From assembly GCA_945897915.1 (NCBI GenBank), contig CAMDGB010000015.1:1-46243 (forward strand): a DNA stretch of 46,243 bases, read 5' to 3'. The position numbers and the translations under genes were made by a program. Of the stretch, positions 24,040 to 32,578 are shown piece after piece (within the stretch, counting starts at the first letter, position 1; each line of letters begins with the position of its first letter). This DNA comes from Chryseobacterium gleum (GTDB lineage Bacteria > Bacteroidota > Bacteroidia > Flavobacteriales > Flavobacteriaceae). Below the pieces are notes generated by a model. It was not told the origin of the DNA, ran no database searches, and saw only the letters and a program-made list of their open reading frames with translations.

Positions 24040-24855
24040 ATGTTAAATCAAATATATGAAACTTGTGAATTCATAAAAGCAAAAACAAATTTCACACCAG
24101 AATACGGAGTAGTTTTAGGCTCCGGTTTAGGGGATTTTGCAGAAGATATTTCTATTGAATTTACCATTCCTTATTCGGAGATACCAAATTTCCCAACCTC
24201 AACTGTTGCTGGTCATAAAGGTGCTTTACTATTTGGAAAGGTAGGAACTAAAAAAGTTATTGCAATGCAAGGCCGATTTCATTATTATGAAGGACATAGC
24301 ATGAAGGAGGTTACTTTTCCAATTCGGGTGATGAAATATTTGGGTGTTTCAAAATTAATTGTTTCTAATGCTTCTGGAGGCGTAAATTCAAAATATAAAG
24401 TAGGCTCCATTGTTTTGATTACAAATCATATTAACATGATGCCTGAACATCCGTTGCGAGGAATAAACGACGAGCGATTAGGGCCAAGATTTGTAAATAT
24501 GAGTGAACCATACAGCCACCATATGATTGCAAAAGCAAAAGAAATTGCAAGAGCTAAAAACATAGAAGTAGAAGAAGGTGTTTATGTAGCATTACAAGGT
24601 CCAACTTATGAAACGCTTTCCGAATATAAAATGATAAAAAATATTGGTGGCGATTGTGTAGGTATGAGTACCGTTCCTGAAGTAATAGTTGCACGACATA
24701 TGGATTTGGAAACGTTTGGAATTTCTGTTATTACCGATATGGGAAATGAACAAAATATAGAAGGTGTTTCACATGAAGAAGTACTAAAAGCAGCCAAAAA
24801 TGCCGAACCTCAAATTAGAATGTTAATTAAAGAATTAATTTGTTCTTATACCTAA
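24040..24855 (+). CDS. Purine nucleoside phosphorylase (trimeric family)
   Basis: Cytosolic phosphorolysis of purine nucleosides to base and ribose 1-phosphate, for purine salvage. The 271 residues show the family motifs VVLGSGLGDF (24-33), VAGHKGALLFG (56-66), MQGRFHYYEGH (76-86), VSNASGGVN (108-116) and LQGPTYET (185-192, with base-binding E191). In the purine pocket the residue matching Asn243 of human PNP is Asp233 (ITDMG), and H245 matches His257. An Asp here is found in enzymes that accept 6-aminopurines, so adenosine or methylthioadenosine use is possible. There is no salvage partner nearby. hemN follows after 109 bp but has its own regulated promoter. Confidence 0.9.
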   Translation: MLNQIYETCEFIKAKTNFTPEYGVVLGSGLGDFAEDISIEFTIPYSEIPNFPTSTVAGHKGALLFGKVGTKKVIAMQGRFHYYEGHSMKEVTFPIRVMKYLGVSKLIVSNASGGVNSKYKVGSIVLITNHINMMPEHPLRGINDERLGPRFVNMSEPYSHHMIAKAKEIARAKNIEVEEGVYVALQGPTYETLSEYKMIKNIGGDCVGMSTVPEVIVARHMDLETFGISVITDMGNEQNIEGVSHEEVLKAAKNAEPQIRMLIKELICSYT

Positions 24856-24905
24856 TTGGATTTCTAAATCTATTTTATATTTCAAATTAACATTACTTTC
24901 TTCGT

Positions 24906-24949
24906 ATGATATTTATCATAAATATTTAGTATAAATACCCATATTTTTG
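24906..24949 (+). promoter_or_regulatory. FNR-like box and promoter of hemN
   Basis: The palindrome ATGATATTTATCAT (24906-24919) is centred 33 bp before the centre of the perfect -7 box TATTTTTG (24942-24949). With transcription starting just after the -7 box, the palindrome lies near -41/-42, the class II activator position. The leader would be only about 10 nt. Confidence 0.75.
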
Positions 24950-24964
24950 TGATAAATTCATAAA

Positions 24965-26326
24965 GTGACATCTTTAATTCAGAAATATAATGTGTCTGGT
25001 CCCAGATATACAAGTTATCCAACAGTTCCTTTTTGGGAAGAATATGCGTTTTCAGAAAAAAAATGGATTCAAAATCTAACAGAAACGTTTAAAATTTCGA
25101 ACCAAACAGAAGGCATAAGTTTATATATTCATTTGCCTTTTTGTGAAAGTCTATGTACCTTTTGTGGATGTAACAAACGCATTACGAAACGTCATGAGTT
25201 AGAATTACCTTATATACAAGCCGTAATAAAAGAATGGCGTTTGTACTGCAATTTATTTTCAAGAAAACCAAACATAAAAGAGATTCACTTAGGAGGAGGC
25301 ACCCCAACATTCTTCTCAACAGAAAATTTAACTTTATTACTTGAAGGTATTTTTGAAACAGCAAACAAAGCTGAAAACTATATTTTTAGTTTTGAAGGAC
25401 ATCCCAATAATACTACAAAAGAACATTTGCAAACATTATATAATTTAGGATTCAGAAGAGTAAGTTTTGGCGTACAAGATTATAGTGAAAAAGTACAAAT
25501 AGCTATTCATAGGATTCAATCTTTTCATAATGTGTCAAAAATAACTTTATTAGCGAAAGAGATAGGCTATACCTCAATTGGGCACGATTTAATTTATGGA
25601 TTGCCTTTTCAAACCTTGGAAAATATTAAAGATACTATTTTAAAAACAAAATCGCTTTTACCCGATAGAATTTCGTTTTACAGTTATGCGCACGTGCCTT
25701 GGTTAAAAGGAAATGGTCAGCGAGGGTTTAATGATGAAGACATTCCTCAAAGTGATACAAAGAGAAAATTATATGAATTAGGCAAGGAAATGTTGCTTGA
25801 AATTGGTTATATTGAAATCGGTATGGATCATTTTTCTTTACCTACTGATGAAATGTATTTGGCATTTAAAAACAAAACATTACATCGTAATTTTATGGGA
25901 TATACTGCTTCGAAAACGACGCTAATGATTGGTTTAGGTGTGTCATCAATTAGTGATAGTTGGAACAGTTTCGCACAAAATGAAAAATCGTTAGAAAGCT
26001 ATTATCAAAAAATTAATACCAATAATTTACCTATATTTAGAGGACATCTTTTAACCTCTGAAGACTTAATAATTCGTAAACATATTTTAAATTTAATGTG
26101 CCATTTTGAAACAAGTTGGGATAATGAATCTAATTATTTTCCAGAAATATATGATGTTTTAGATTCTTTATACGAAATGCAATTAGATGGTTTACTTTAC
26201 ATTGAAACTAATAAATTAACTGTAACAGATTTAGGAAAAGCGTATATAAGAAATATTTGTATGGCGTTTGATTTAAGACTAAAAAGAGCTGCTCCACAAA
26301 CGGAATTATTTTCAATGACGGTTTAA
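24965..26326 (+). CDS. hemN: Oxygen-independent coproporphyrinogen III oxidase (radical SAM)
   Basis: Converts coproporphyrinogen III to protoporphyrinogen IX without oxygen, so haem can be made under low oxygen. The 453 residues start at GTG. The radical-SAM cysteines are C60, C64, C67 and C69 (CESLCTFCGC), followed by the GGGTPTFFS motif (near 115) and the YGLPFQT region. The N-terminal SGPRYTSYPT and the C-terminal HemN domain are typical of true HemN rather than HemW. An FNR-like operator precedes it, as expected for a gene needed when oxygen is scarce. Its stop overlaps the stop of the convergent tauE-like gene in a shared TTAA. Confidence 0.95.
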   Translation: MTSLIQKYNVSGPRYTSYPTVPFWEEYAFSEKKWIQNLTETFKISNQTEGISLYIHLPFCESLCTFCGCNKRITKRHELELPYIQAVIKEWRLYCNLFSRKPNIKEIHLGGGTPTFFSTENLTLLLEGIFETANKAENYIFSFEGHPNNTTKEHLQTLYNLGFRRVSFGVQDYSEKVQIAIHRIQSFHNVSKITLLAKEIGYTSIGHDLIYGLPFQTLENIKDTILKTKSLLPDRISFYSYAHVPWLKGNGQRGFNDEDIPQSDTKRKLYELGKEMLLEIGYIEIGMDHFSLPTDEMYLAFKNKTLHRNFMGYTASKTTLMIGLGVSSISDSWNSFAQNEKSLESYYQKINTNNLPIFRGHLLTSEDLIIRKHILNLMCHFETSWDNESNYFPEIYDVLDSLYEMQLDGLLYIETNKLTVTDLGKAYIRNICMAFDLRLKRAAPQTELFSMTV

Positions 26327-27024
26327 TGGCAATTCACTTCTGACTGAATATGTAAATTCATAATACTTGGAGAAAAATAAGGAATATTTAATCCGAAACC
26401 TCTCACAATAAATAATACGCCCATAAAAATCATAAAAACAGGAATTGCTTTTTGAAATTTAGCGTAAAAAGTAAACGAAGTACTTTTAAAAAAATTCACA
26501 ACAACAGCCATGAGTGGAATGGTTCCCAACCCAAACAAAATCATATATAAACTTCCTAAAAATACATGATTCATCGCCATTGCGCCAAATAGAGCTACAT
26601 ACACCATTCCACATGGTAAATACCCATTAAATAGTCCAATCAAAAATAACGATTTAAAACTTTTATTTTTAAATTGTGCACCCAATTTAGATTTTACTTT
26701 ACTGATAAAACTATAAATAGGTTTAGAAAAATTATATGCTGCAATTTTTTTCTCTGGAACAACAGCAACAATAATTATAAAAATTCCAACAACTATAGAA
26801 AGCTGTTGCTGAAATCCAGCAAAGAAAAAACCAGAACCTAAAAGACCAAAAAGCAAACCTAAAGATGCATAAGCCACTACCCTGCCCAACTGATATGTAG
26901 CCATTTGTAGCCATTTTTTTAACGAATTATCCCTATCCACTGGAAGCATCATGGCAATTGGTCCACACATACCTACACAGTGTAAACTACTTATAAAACC
27001 AAATATTAGCGCAGTAAAAAGCAT
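26323..27024 (-). CDS. TauE/SafE-like (DsbD-type) membrane protein of the cbb3 cluster
   Basis: A 233-residue inner-membrane protein with about six helices. Cysteine and histidine residues sit in family positions: LHCVGMCGP (H15, C16, C20) at the first helix and NGYLPCGMVY (C138) in the fourth. This is the family often named sulfite exporter TauE/SafE or UreH-like/DsbD transmembrane, placed at the end of cbb3 clusters in Bacteroidetes. A role in metal (copper) movement or thiol transfer for oxidase assembly fits the Cys/Met/His-rich helix, but is inferred. The last residues NCH add another possible metal ligand. It is the last gene of the cco operon and convergent with hemN. Confidence 0.85.
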   Translation of the reverse strand: MLFTALIFGFISSLHCVGMCGPIAMMLPVDRDNSLKKWLQMATYQLGRVVAYASLGLLFGLLGSGFFFAGFQQQLSIVVGIFIIIVAVVPEKKIAAYNFSKPIYSFISKVKSKLGAQFKNKSFKSLFLIGLFNGYLPCGMVYVALFGAMAMNHVFLGSLYMILFGLGTIPLMAVVVNFFKSTSFTFYAKFQKAIPVFMIFMGVLFIVRGFGLNIPYFSPSIMNLHIQSEVNCH

Positions 27025-27039
27025 CTTTTTATATATTTA

Positions 27040-27078
27040 AAATTATAAATTATAAATCCAAAATCGTAAATTAAAAAT
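27040..27078. repeat. AATTTACGATTT-type repeat at the ccoH stop
   Basis: The stretch TTAAAATTATAAATTATAAA, then TCCAAAATCGTAAATTAAAA, belongs to the same family as 5-34, 32581-32606 and 45778-45818. It overlaps the ccoH stop codon (27071-27073). Confidence 0.5.
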
Positions 27079-27517
27079 AAACCGTATGTTTATTTAAATA
27101 AGACAATTCATCTACTTGCCAATTTATAGATATTTCCCAAAGACCGCCAATCAATTTATGATTAGGTATGAGCATTATTGGACTTGATAAAGAAATTTTC
27201 GTTTCAAAATCCAACTTTTGATTAGACGGTCTATATAGGGAAATAGTTCCTTTTATATTTTTGTAATTTATATCTTCAGGAAAATAAATTTGAATTCCTT
27301 CAGAAGTTTTAGCTACTTTTAATTTAGTTTTTAAAGCATTTGAAAGTTTTTGACTTTCAATATCGCTTTGTACTTTACTCTCTTGTTTGTAATAATCGTT
27401 TGCAACTAATTCATTATCGTATTTTGAATTTGATTGTACCAAAAACACAAAAAATAATATAAAAGTCATAAAACTCCCAAAACCAATAATTACTCCTGTT
27501 CCCCAGTTAAATTTCAT
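27071..27517 (-). CDS. ccoH: FixH/CcoH-family cbb3 oxidase assembly protein
   Basis: A 148-residue protein with one N-terminal membrane helix (about 8-27) and a beta-rich extracytoplasmic domain ending WEISINWQVD...NKHTVYF, the FixH pattern. It is needed for assembly or stability of cbb3 oxidase. It lies 23 bp after ccoG and 46 bp before the tauE-like gene, all on the minus strand. A dispersed repeat overlaps its stop codon. It is somewhat shorter than proteobacterial FixH but of the usual Bacteroidetes size. Confidence 0.88.
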   Translation of the reverse strand: MKFNWGTGVIIGFGSFMTFILFFVFLVQSNSKYDNELVANDYYKQESKVQSDIESQKLSNALKTKLKVAKTSEGIQIYFPEDINYKNIKGTISLYRPSNQKLDFETKISLSSPIMLIPNHKLIGGLWEISINWQVDELSYLNKHTVYF

Positions 27518-27540
27518 AATTGTATATTTTATTTATATTT

Positions 27541-28962
27541 TTAATTAAATGTTCTTGGACCTAAGAAATTAGTAGTAATAGTTTCTATAACTTTATTTCC
27601 TTGATGTACTTCAATATTAATTTTTGTATTATCTGATTCTAATATTACCATTGGAATTGCAACAAATAATGTTCCTGTTGCGGCACCGGCTTTTTCAACA
27701 TGTAAAATAGGATTTCCTACTAACTTAAGTGTACCCTGTTTTGGATGAATTAACTTAAATGTAATGTTTTTTAAATGGTTATTCGTTTTATTAATAATTC
27801 TGTAGGTGTATACATTACTGATGTTTTTTCCTTTTTCTTCGTACAACTGACCTGATAATCTTAATATTTTTGTTTCTACTTCCGTGCGTAATAACATCAT
27901 AGAAACCATTACTGTAGTTAAAATTAATAAAACGGCAATATAACCTTTCATTCTGGTGGTTAATTTAAACTTCTCCTTTTTAGTAATTTCTACTTCACTT
28001 GCGTAACGTATTAATCCTATTGGTAAGTTGACTTTCTCCATCATCAAATCGCACTCATCCATACAAGCGGTACAGTTGGTACATTCTAATTGTGTTCCGT
28101 GACGAATATCAATTCCTGTTGGACATACATTTACACATTGATGACAATCAATACAATCGCCAATTTTTTGTTCTATTCTATCTTCATTTTTTTTGATTTT
28201 AGCTCTTCCATTTTCGTTTTCTCCTCGAACATAGTCATAAGCTACAACAATGGATTTATTGTCCAACAGAACACCTTGTAACCTTCCGTAAGGACAAGCA
28301 ATAATACAGACTTGTTCTCTAAACCAAGTAAAAACAAAATAAAAAATACCTGTAAAAATGCATAATACAATTAAGGTTTTTACATTACTTAACGGCCCTT
28401 CAATTATCATGGCTTCAAGTGTATCACTTCCTACTAAATAAGCTAAAAATACATTTGCAATGACAAAAGAAATAATCAAAAAAACGATCCATTTTAGTAC
28501 GCGTTTTCTAATTTTTTCGGCATTCCATTCTTGGCTTTCTAATTTTATTTGAGCCCCTCTATCTCCATCAATCCAATATTCAATCCGTCTGAAAACCATT
28601 TCCAAAAAAATAGTTTGCGGACAAAACCATCCACAAAATACACGACCAAAAGCTACTGTAAAAAGGGTTAGTCCTACAACTCCGGTAATCATTAAAATTA
28701 CCACCAAATAAAAATCTTGTGGCCAAAATGGCATTCCAAAAATATTGAATCTACGATCTAATACATTAAACAACAGGAACTGATTGCCATTTATTTTAAT
28801 AATAGGACTAGAAAGTAAAAATGTTAATAATACATAACTTAGTAATTTTCTTCTATCGTAATATTTTCCTTGCGGTTTTTTTGGAAAAAGAAATTTTCTC
28901 TTTCCTTTTTCATTCATAGTCCCTATGGAATCTCGAAAACTATCGTCATCAATATTTGGCAT
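27541..28962 (-). CDS. ccoG: CcoG/RdxA/FixG iron-sulfur protein for cbb3 maturation
   Basis: An inner-membrane protein of 473 residues with two ferredoxin-like 4Fe-4S sites, thought to reduce copper for delivery to the cbb3 active centre. About five hydrophobic helices are seen. Cysteine motifs are GRVFCGWFCPQT (near 105-116), CIIACPYGR, and the paired clusters CIDCHQCVNVCP and CTNCTACMDECD; the last has Asp where Pro is usual. The C-terminal ~110 residues form an immunoglobulin-like domain (FixG_C). It sits 73 bp after ccoP, in the oxidase operon. Confidence 0.94.
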   Translation of the reverse strand: MPNIDDDSFRDSIGTMNEKGKRKFLFPKKPQGKYYDRRKLLSYVLLTFLLSSPIIKINGNQFLLFNVLDRRFNIFGMPFWPQDFYLVVILMITGVVGLTLFTVAFGRVFCGWFCPQTIFLEMVFRRIEYWIDGDRGAQIKLESQEWNAEKIRKRVLKWIVFLIISFVIANVFLAYLVGSDTLEAMIIEGPLSNVKTLIVLCIFTGIFYFVFTWFREQVCIIACPYGRLQGVLLDNKSIVVAYDYVRGENENGRAKIKKNEDRIEQKIGDCIDCHQCVNVCPTGIDIRHGTQLECTNCTACMDECDLMMEKVNLPIGLIRYASEVEITKKEKFKLTTRMKGYIAVLLILTTVMVSMMLLRTEVETKILRLSGQLYEEKGKNISNVYTYRIINKTNNHLKNITFKLIHPKQGTLKLVGNPILHVEKAGAATGTLFVAIPMVILESDNTKINIEVHQGNKVIETITTNFLGPRTFN

Positions 28963-29035
28963 CTTTTTTAAATATTTTGTATAACTACTTTAACAAATTT
29001 GGGCATACAATAAAGCATTCCCAAATTGTTAGTGA

Positions 29036-29965
29036 TTATTTTTTCGCAATGGTATCTAATACCTCAGCTTTTGGAGTTATAGCAGAACCCTCTTCTTTCC
29101 AAACATTCCCTTCAGGTGCTTTTCCTACAGCTGGATTTGTACCTTGAAGTGATATAACGTAACTAGCGACTTTTTGTATTTCAGTTGGTTTCAAACTTTC
29201 TTTCCAGGCTACCATTCCTTTTCCTGGACGACCACCTTCGGTAATGGTTTTAAATAAATTTTTAATTCCACCGCCTAAAATCCAACTTGTATCTGTTAAA
29301 TTAGGCCCAATTGCTCCACCTCCATCAGCTTTATGACAAAGCACACAATTAGTTGTGAAAATTGCTTTTCCCTCGGCAACAGCAGCTGGCGCTGTAAGTA
29401 AATTAACTTTATCGATATTCATTAAATCAGGAGCAGTTTTATTATATGCTTCTACTTGCTTCTCGGCTAAAGTATTATCCATTAGATATTCTTGTTCTTG
29501 TGTGTAATCTCCTACAATATGAAATCGTACTAAATATACCAATGCAAAAACTATTGTAGCATAAAACAAACCTGAAAACCAAGGTGGTAAACCATTGTCT
29601 AGTTCTTTAATACCATCATAATCATGATCTAATTGAATATCTTTTTCATTTTCAATTGGTTTTAAAGCCGATATTTTGAATATCCATTTTTTATAAAACT
29701 CAGATTGATTAAATGGTTTTGCTCTTTCAATATCAAATTGTGCTTTTGCTATATCTGATAATAATTGATAAGAAATATTATCTACCGCATTTAATATTAC
29801 TTCTATAACAATAAAAATGAATATCAATAACAAATGCATTAAGGGTACAATAGGATATTTAACAAAAGCTGGACGGTCTCCAGAATCAATAAAATACTCT
29901 GTTAAGGCAAAAACAATTAGGTAAAAAAACGGAAACCTAATGTAAACTGGAATATATTTTCTCAT
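29036..29965 (-). CDS. ccoP: cbb3 oxidase subunit III, mono-haem CcoP
   Basis: A membrane-anchored c-type cytochrome subunit passing electrons to the CcoNO core. The 309 residues hold an N-terminal helix (about 11-25), a second helix (42-60), a cytoplasmic-type linker, the CcoP-characteristic helix after the GLPPWFSGLFYATIVFA region (125-141), and a single cytochrome c domain with CVLCH (C207, C210, H211) and candidate axial Met251 (KGMVAW). Classical CcoP has two haems. Single-haem forms are common in Bacteroidetes, so this is not a truncation. The tail after about 275 is Lys/Glu-rich. It starts 12 bp after the short ccoQ. Confidence 0.93.
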   Translation of the reverse strand: MRKYIPVYIRFPFFYLIVFALTEYFIDSGDRPAFVKYPIVPLMHLLLIFIFIVIEVILNAVDNISYQLLSDIAKAQFDIERAKPFNQSEFYKKWIFKISALKPIENEKDIQLDHDYDGIKELDNGLPPWFSGLFYATIVFALVYLVRFHIVGDYTQEQEYLMDNTLAEKQVEAYNKTAPDLMNIDKVNLLTAPAAVAEGKAIFTTNCVLCHKADGGGAIGPNLTDTSWILGGGIKNLFKTITEGGRPGKGMVAWKESLKPTEIQKVASYVISLQGTNPAVGKAPEGNVWKEEGSAITPKAEVLDTIAKK

Positions 29966-29977
29966 AATATTGTTGTT

Positions 29978-30148
29978 TTATTTATCGTTAAAAGGTAATT
30001 CACTCATAATTTTCACTTGCTCTTTACTATACGACAAAGCATATATTAAATAAGAAATAAATATGGTAAAGAAAATTACTAATGATATTATAGGATAAAT
30101 CTCTACTCCATTAATACCTTCCATGTTGTGTTTTACAAATTTCAACAT
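29978..30148 (-). CDS. ccoQ: Short cbb3 oxidase subunit CcoQ
   Basis: A 56-residue protein beginning MLKFVKHNMEGINGVEIYP, with one membrane helix (about 20-38) and a basic/acidic tail ending ELPFNDK. Size, single helix and position between ccoNO and ccoP identify it as CcoQ, which stabilises the oxidase. Its ATG lies 4 bp after the ccoNO stop, and its stop is 12 bp before the ccoP start, so it is translationally linked to both. Confidence 0.9.
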   Translation of the reverse strand: MLKFVKHNMEGINGVEIYPIISLVIFFTIFISYLIYALSYSKEQVKIMSELPFNDK

Positions 30149-30152
30149 ATCC

Positions 30153-32330
30153 TTATTTTTTTACTTTAATATCCGTTCCTAAACGTTGTAAATATGCAAT
30201 TAAGGCTACAATTTCTCTGTCTTTCATTTGTACGAAAGTTTCGCCAGTAATTTTTGCTTTTTCTTTACTTGCTGCATACGATTTAGAGAAATTTGGATCT
30301 GTTTCTAAACCTTTTTCAATTTCAACTGCTTGTTTTTCAATACTAATAAATGCATTAGCAATTTCGGCATCTGTATAAGGGACACCTAATATTTTCATGA
30401 CACTCATTTTTTTCTGAATGTCGTCATGTTTCATTTTCTTGTTATCAAACATCCATTTATACGCTGGCATTATAGAACCTGTAGTTGTAGCTTGTGGATT
30501 CCACATATGGCTAAAGTGCCAACTATGAGGATATTTCCCACCTACTCGCATTAAATCTGGACCTGTTCTTTTAGAACCCCATAAATGTGGATGATCATAT
30601 ACATATTCTCCTGATTTAGAGTATTCACCATATCGTTTTACCTCGCTTCTAAATGGGCGAACCAATTGAGAGTGGCAATTATTACAACCCTCACGAATAT
30701 ACAAGTCTCGTCCTTCTAATTCCAATGGTGTATATGGTTTTACACTTGTTATCGTTGCAATATTTGATTTCACAATTAACATAGGAACGATTTGAATTAA
30801 TCCTCCAATTGAAACTGCAAGAACTGTAAGAATTGTAAATTGAACTGGTTTACGTTCTAACCAAGCGTGTAACTTTTCATTTCTTAATCGGCTTGATGCG
30901 ATTACTGGTAATGCAACTGCTTCTGCTTCTTCATCTGTAACAGCTGAACCTGCTTTTACAGTTTTAATTACGTTGTATACTCCAACCAAAACACCTGCTA
31001 AGTATAACACACCACCAACTGCACGCATAGCATACATAGGCATAATTTCAACGACGGTATCCATAAACTGACCGTACATTAAAGTTCCATCTTCATTAAA
31101 TTGTTTCCACATTAATGATTGCACAAAACCAGCGACATACATGGGTAATGCATATAAAATAATACCTAAAGTTCCAATCCAAAAATGAAAATTGGCTAAT
31201 TTTTCTGAATATAATTTTGTTTTAGTAATTCTTGGGATAATCCAGTAAATCATACCAAATGTCATGAAACCATTCCAAGCTAATGCTCCAACATGAACGT
31301 GAGCTACAATCCAATCTGTAAAGTGCGCAATCGCATTTACATTTTTAAGTGATAACATTGGTCCTTCAAAAGTTGCCATTCCATAACCGGTAACCCCAAC
31401 TACGAAGAATTTTAAAACGGCGTCTGTTCTTACTTTATCCCAAGCCCCTCTTAATGTTAGTAATCCATTTATCATACCCCCCCAAGATGGAGCAATCAGC
31501 ATAATTGAAAATACTACACCTAAATTTTGCGCCCAATCTGGTAATGTAGAATACAATAAATGATGTGGACCTGCCCAGATGTATAAGAAAATTAACGACC
31601 AAAAGTGGATAATTGACAATCTGTATGAATATACCGGTCTGTTAGCAGCTTTAGGTAAATAATAATACATTAAACCTAAAAAAGGTGTAGTTAAGAAAAA
31701 TGCTACCGCATTATGACCATACCACCATTGGACCAAAGCATCTTGAACACCTGCATAAACAGAATAACTTTTTGTTAAAGAAACAGGTATTGCTATACTA
31801 TTTACAATATGTAACAAAGCAACTGCAACAAAAGTGGCTATATAAAACCAAATAGCTACATAAATATGACGTTCTCTACGCTTAATTATGGTTCCAATCA
31901 TATTGATACCAAACGCTACCCAAACTAAAGCAATAGCAATATCAAAAGGCCATTCTAACTCGGCATATTCTTTTGAAGTAGTAATTCCCATTGGTAATGT
32001 AATAGCCGCACCTAAAATAATAAGTTGCCAACCCCAAAAGTTAACCTGACTTAAAAAATCACTATACATTCTGGCTTTAAGCAAACGTTGTAAAGAGTAA
32101 TATACTCCTGCAAAAACGGCATTTCCAACAAATGCAAAAATAACTGCGTTAGTATGTAAAGGTCTAAGTCTACCATAACTTAACCACGGTATACCGTCTG
32201 TTAAATTTGGAAAAAGATAATATAAAGCCACAAGTAGTCCTACTGACATTCCGACTACTCCAAAAAGTAGCGATGCATAAATAAAATTACGAACGATTTT
32301 ATTATCATAACGAAATTGTTGCATTTCCAT
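30153..32330 (-). CDS. ccoNO: cbb3 oxidase fused subunits I and II (CcoN-CcoO)
   Basis: The catalytic core of the high-affinity cbb3 terminal oxidase in one 725-residue chain. The CcoN part (about 1-460) has twelve or so helices and the haem-copper ligands: H59 (RPLHTN), H206 (YGHNAV), H256/H257 (AGPHHLLY, with Y250 the likely cross-linked tyrosine) and H345/H347 (VAHVHVG). The CcoO part (about 495-725) has one membrane anchor (497-520) and a mono-haem cytochrome c domain with C549, C552 and H553 (CNNCH) plus a downstream Met (GSIMPAYKW). The N/O fusion is typical of Bacteroidetes. ccoS precedes it by 9 bp, and an FNR-like promoter sits before ccoS. Confidence 0.97.
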   Translation of the reverse strand: MEMQQFRYDNKIVRNFIYASLLFGVVGMSVGLLVALYYLFPNLTDGIPWLSYGRLRPLHTNAVIFAFVGNAVFAGVYYSLQRLLKARMYSDFLSQVNFWGWQLIILGAAITLPMGITTSKEYAELEWPFDIAIALVWVAFGINMIGTIIKRRERHIYVAIWFYIATFVAVALLHIVNSIAIPVSLTKSYSVYAGVQDALVQWWYGHNAVAFFLTTPFLGLMYYYLPKAANRPVYSYRLSIIHFWSLIFLYIWAGPHHLLYSTLPDWAQNLGVVFSIMLIAPSWGGMINGLLTLRGAWDKVRTDAVLKFFVVGVTGYGMATFEGPMLSLKNVNAIAHFTDWIVAHVHVGALAWNGFMTFGMIYWIIPRITKTKLYSEKLANFHFWIGTLGIILYALPMYVAGFVQSLMWKQFNEDGTLMYGQFMDTVVEIMPMYAMRAVGGVLYLAGVLVGVYNVIKTVKAGSAVTDEEAEAVALPVIASSRLRNEKLHAWLERKPVQFTILTVLAVSIGGLIQIVPMLIVKSNIATITSVKPYTPLELEGRDLYIREGCNNCHSQLVRPFRSEVKRYGEYSKSGEYVYDHPHLWGSKRTGPDLMRVGGKYPHSWHFSHMWNPQATTTGSIMPAYKWMFDNKKMKHDDIQKKMSVMKILGVPYTDAEIANAFISIEKQAVEIEKGLETDPNFSKSYAASKEKAKITGETFVQMKDREIVALIAYLQRLGTDIKVKK

Positions 32331-32339
32331 AATTAATGT

Positions 32340-32501
32340 TTATTTAGTTTTAGTTTTTTTTAATTCATCATCAAAAAGCATACGAACCGACGGTGTATAA
32401 TCATCATCATACTGTCCGCTTTTTACAGCGAAAATAAACGTGATTAAAAACACAATGGCTATTAAGATGCTAATGGTTATAAGAAAATATATGATACTCA
32501 T
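32340..32501 (-). CDS. ccoS: Small cbb3 maturation protein CcoS
   Basis: A 53-residue single-helix membrane protein: MSIIYFLITISILIAIVFLI, then the short motif KSGQYDDDYTPS that marks the CcoS family. It is required for cofactor insertion into cbb3 oxidase. A longer in-frame Met at 32543 exists. The start at 32501 is chosen because it matches family length and because the promoter's -7 box (32527-32520) would start transcription after 32543. It is the first gene of the oxidase operon. Confidence 0.93.
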   Translation of the reverse strand: MSIIYFLITISILIAIVFLITFIFAVKSGQYDDDYTPSVRMLFDDELKKTKTK

Positions 32502-32519
32502 ACCTCTATAAGTTTTAAA

Positions 32520-32563
32520 CAAAATTATATTAGTGGAATGCAATTAAATATGACATTTGTCAT
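32520..32563 (-). promoter_or_regulatory. FNR-like box and promoter of the cbb3 operon
   Basis: The palindrome ATGACATTTGTCAT (32550-32563, symmetric arms) has its centre exactly 33 bp from the centre of TAATTTTG on the minus strand (32527-32520), a perfect TAnnTTTG. It should control ccoS-NO-Q-P-G-H-tauE. Confidence 0.8.
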
Positions 32564-32578
32564 GTATTGAATTTATTT

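Noticed and set aside
29036..29965. CcoP thought at first to be truncated because only one CxxCH is present
   Set aside because: Single-haem CcoP is usual in Bacteroidetes, and both membrane helices and the cytochrome domain are complete.
32502..32543. The longer ccoS start at 32543
   Set aside because: It would start upstream of the promoter's -7 box (32527-32520) and gives an N-terminus unlike the CcoS family.
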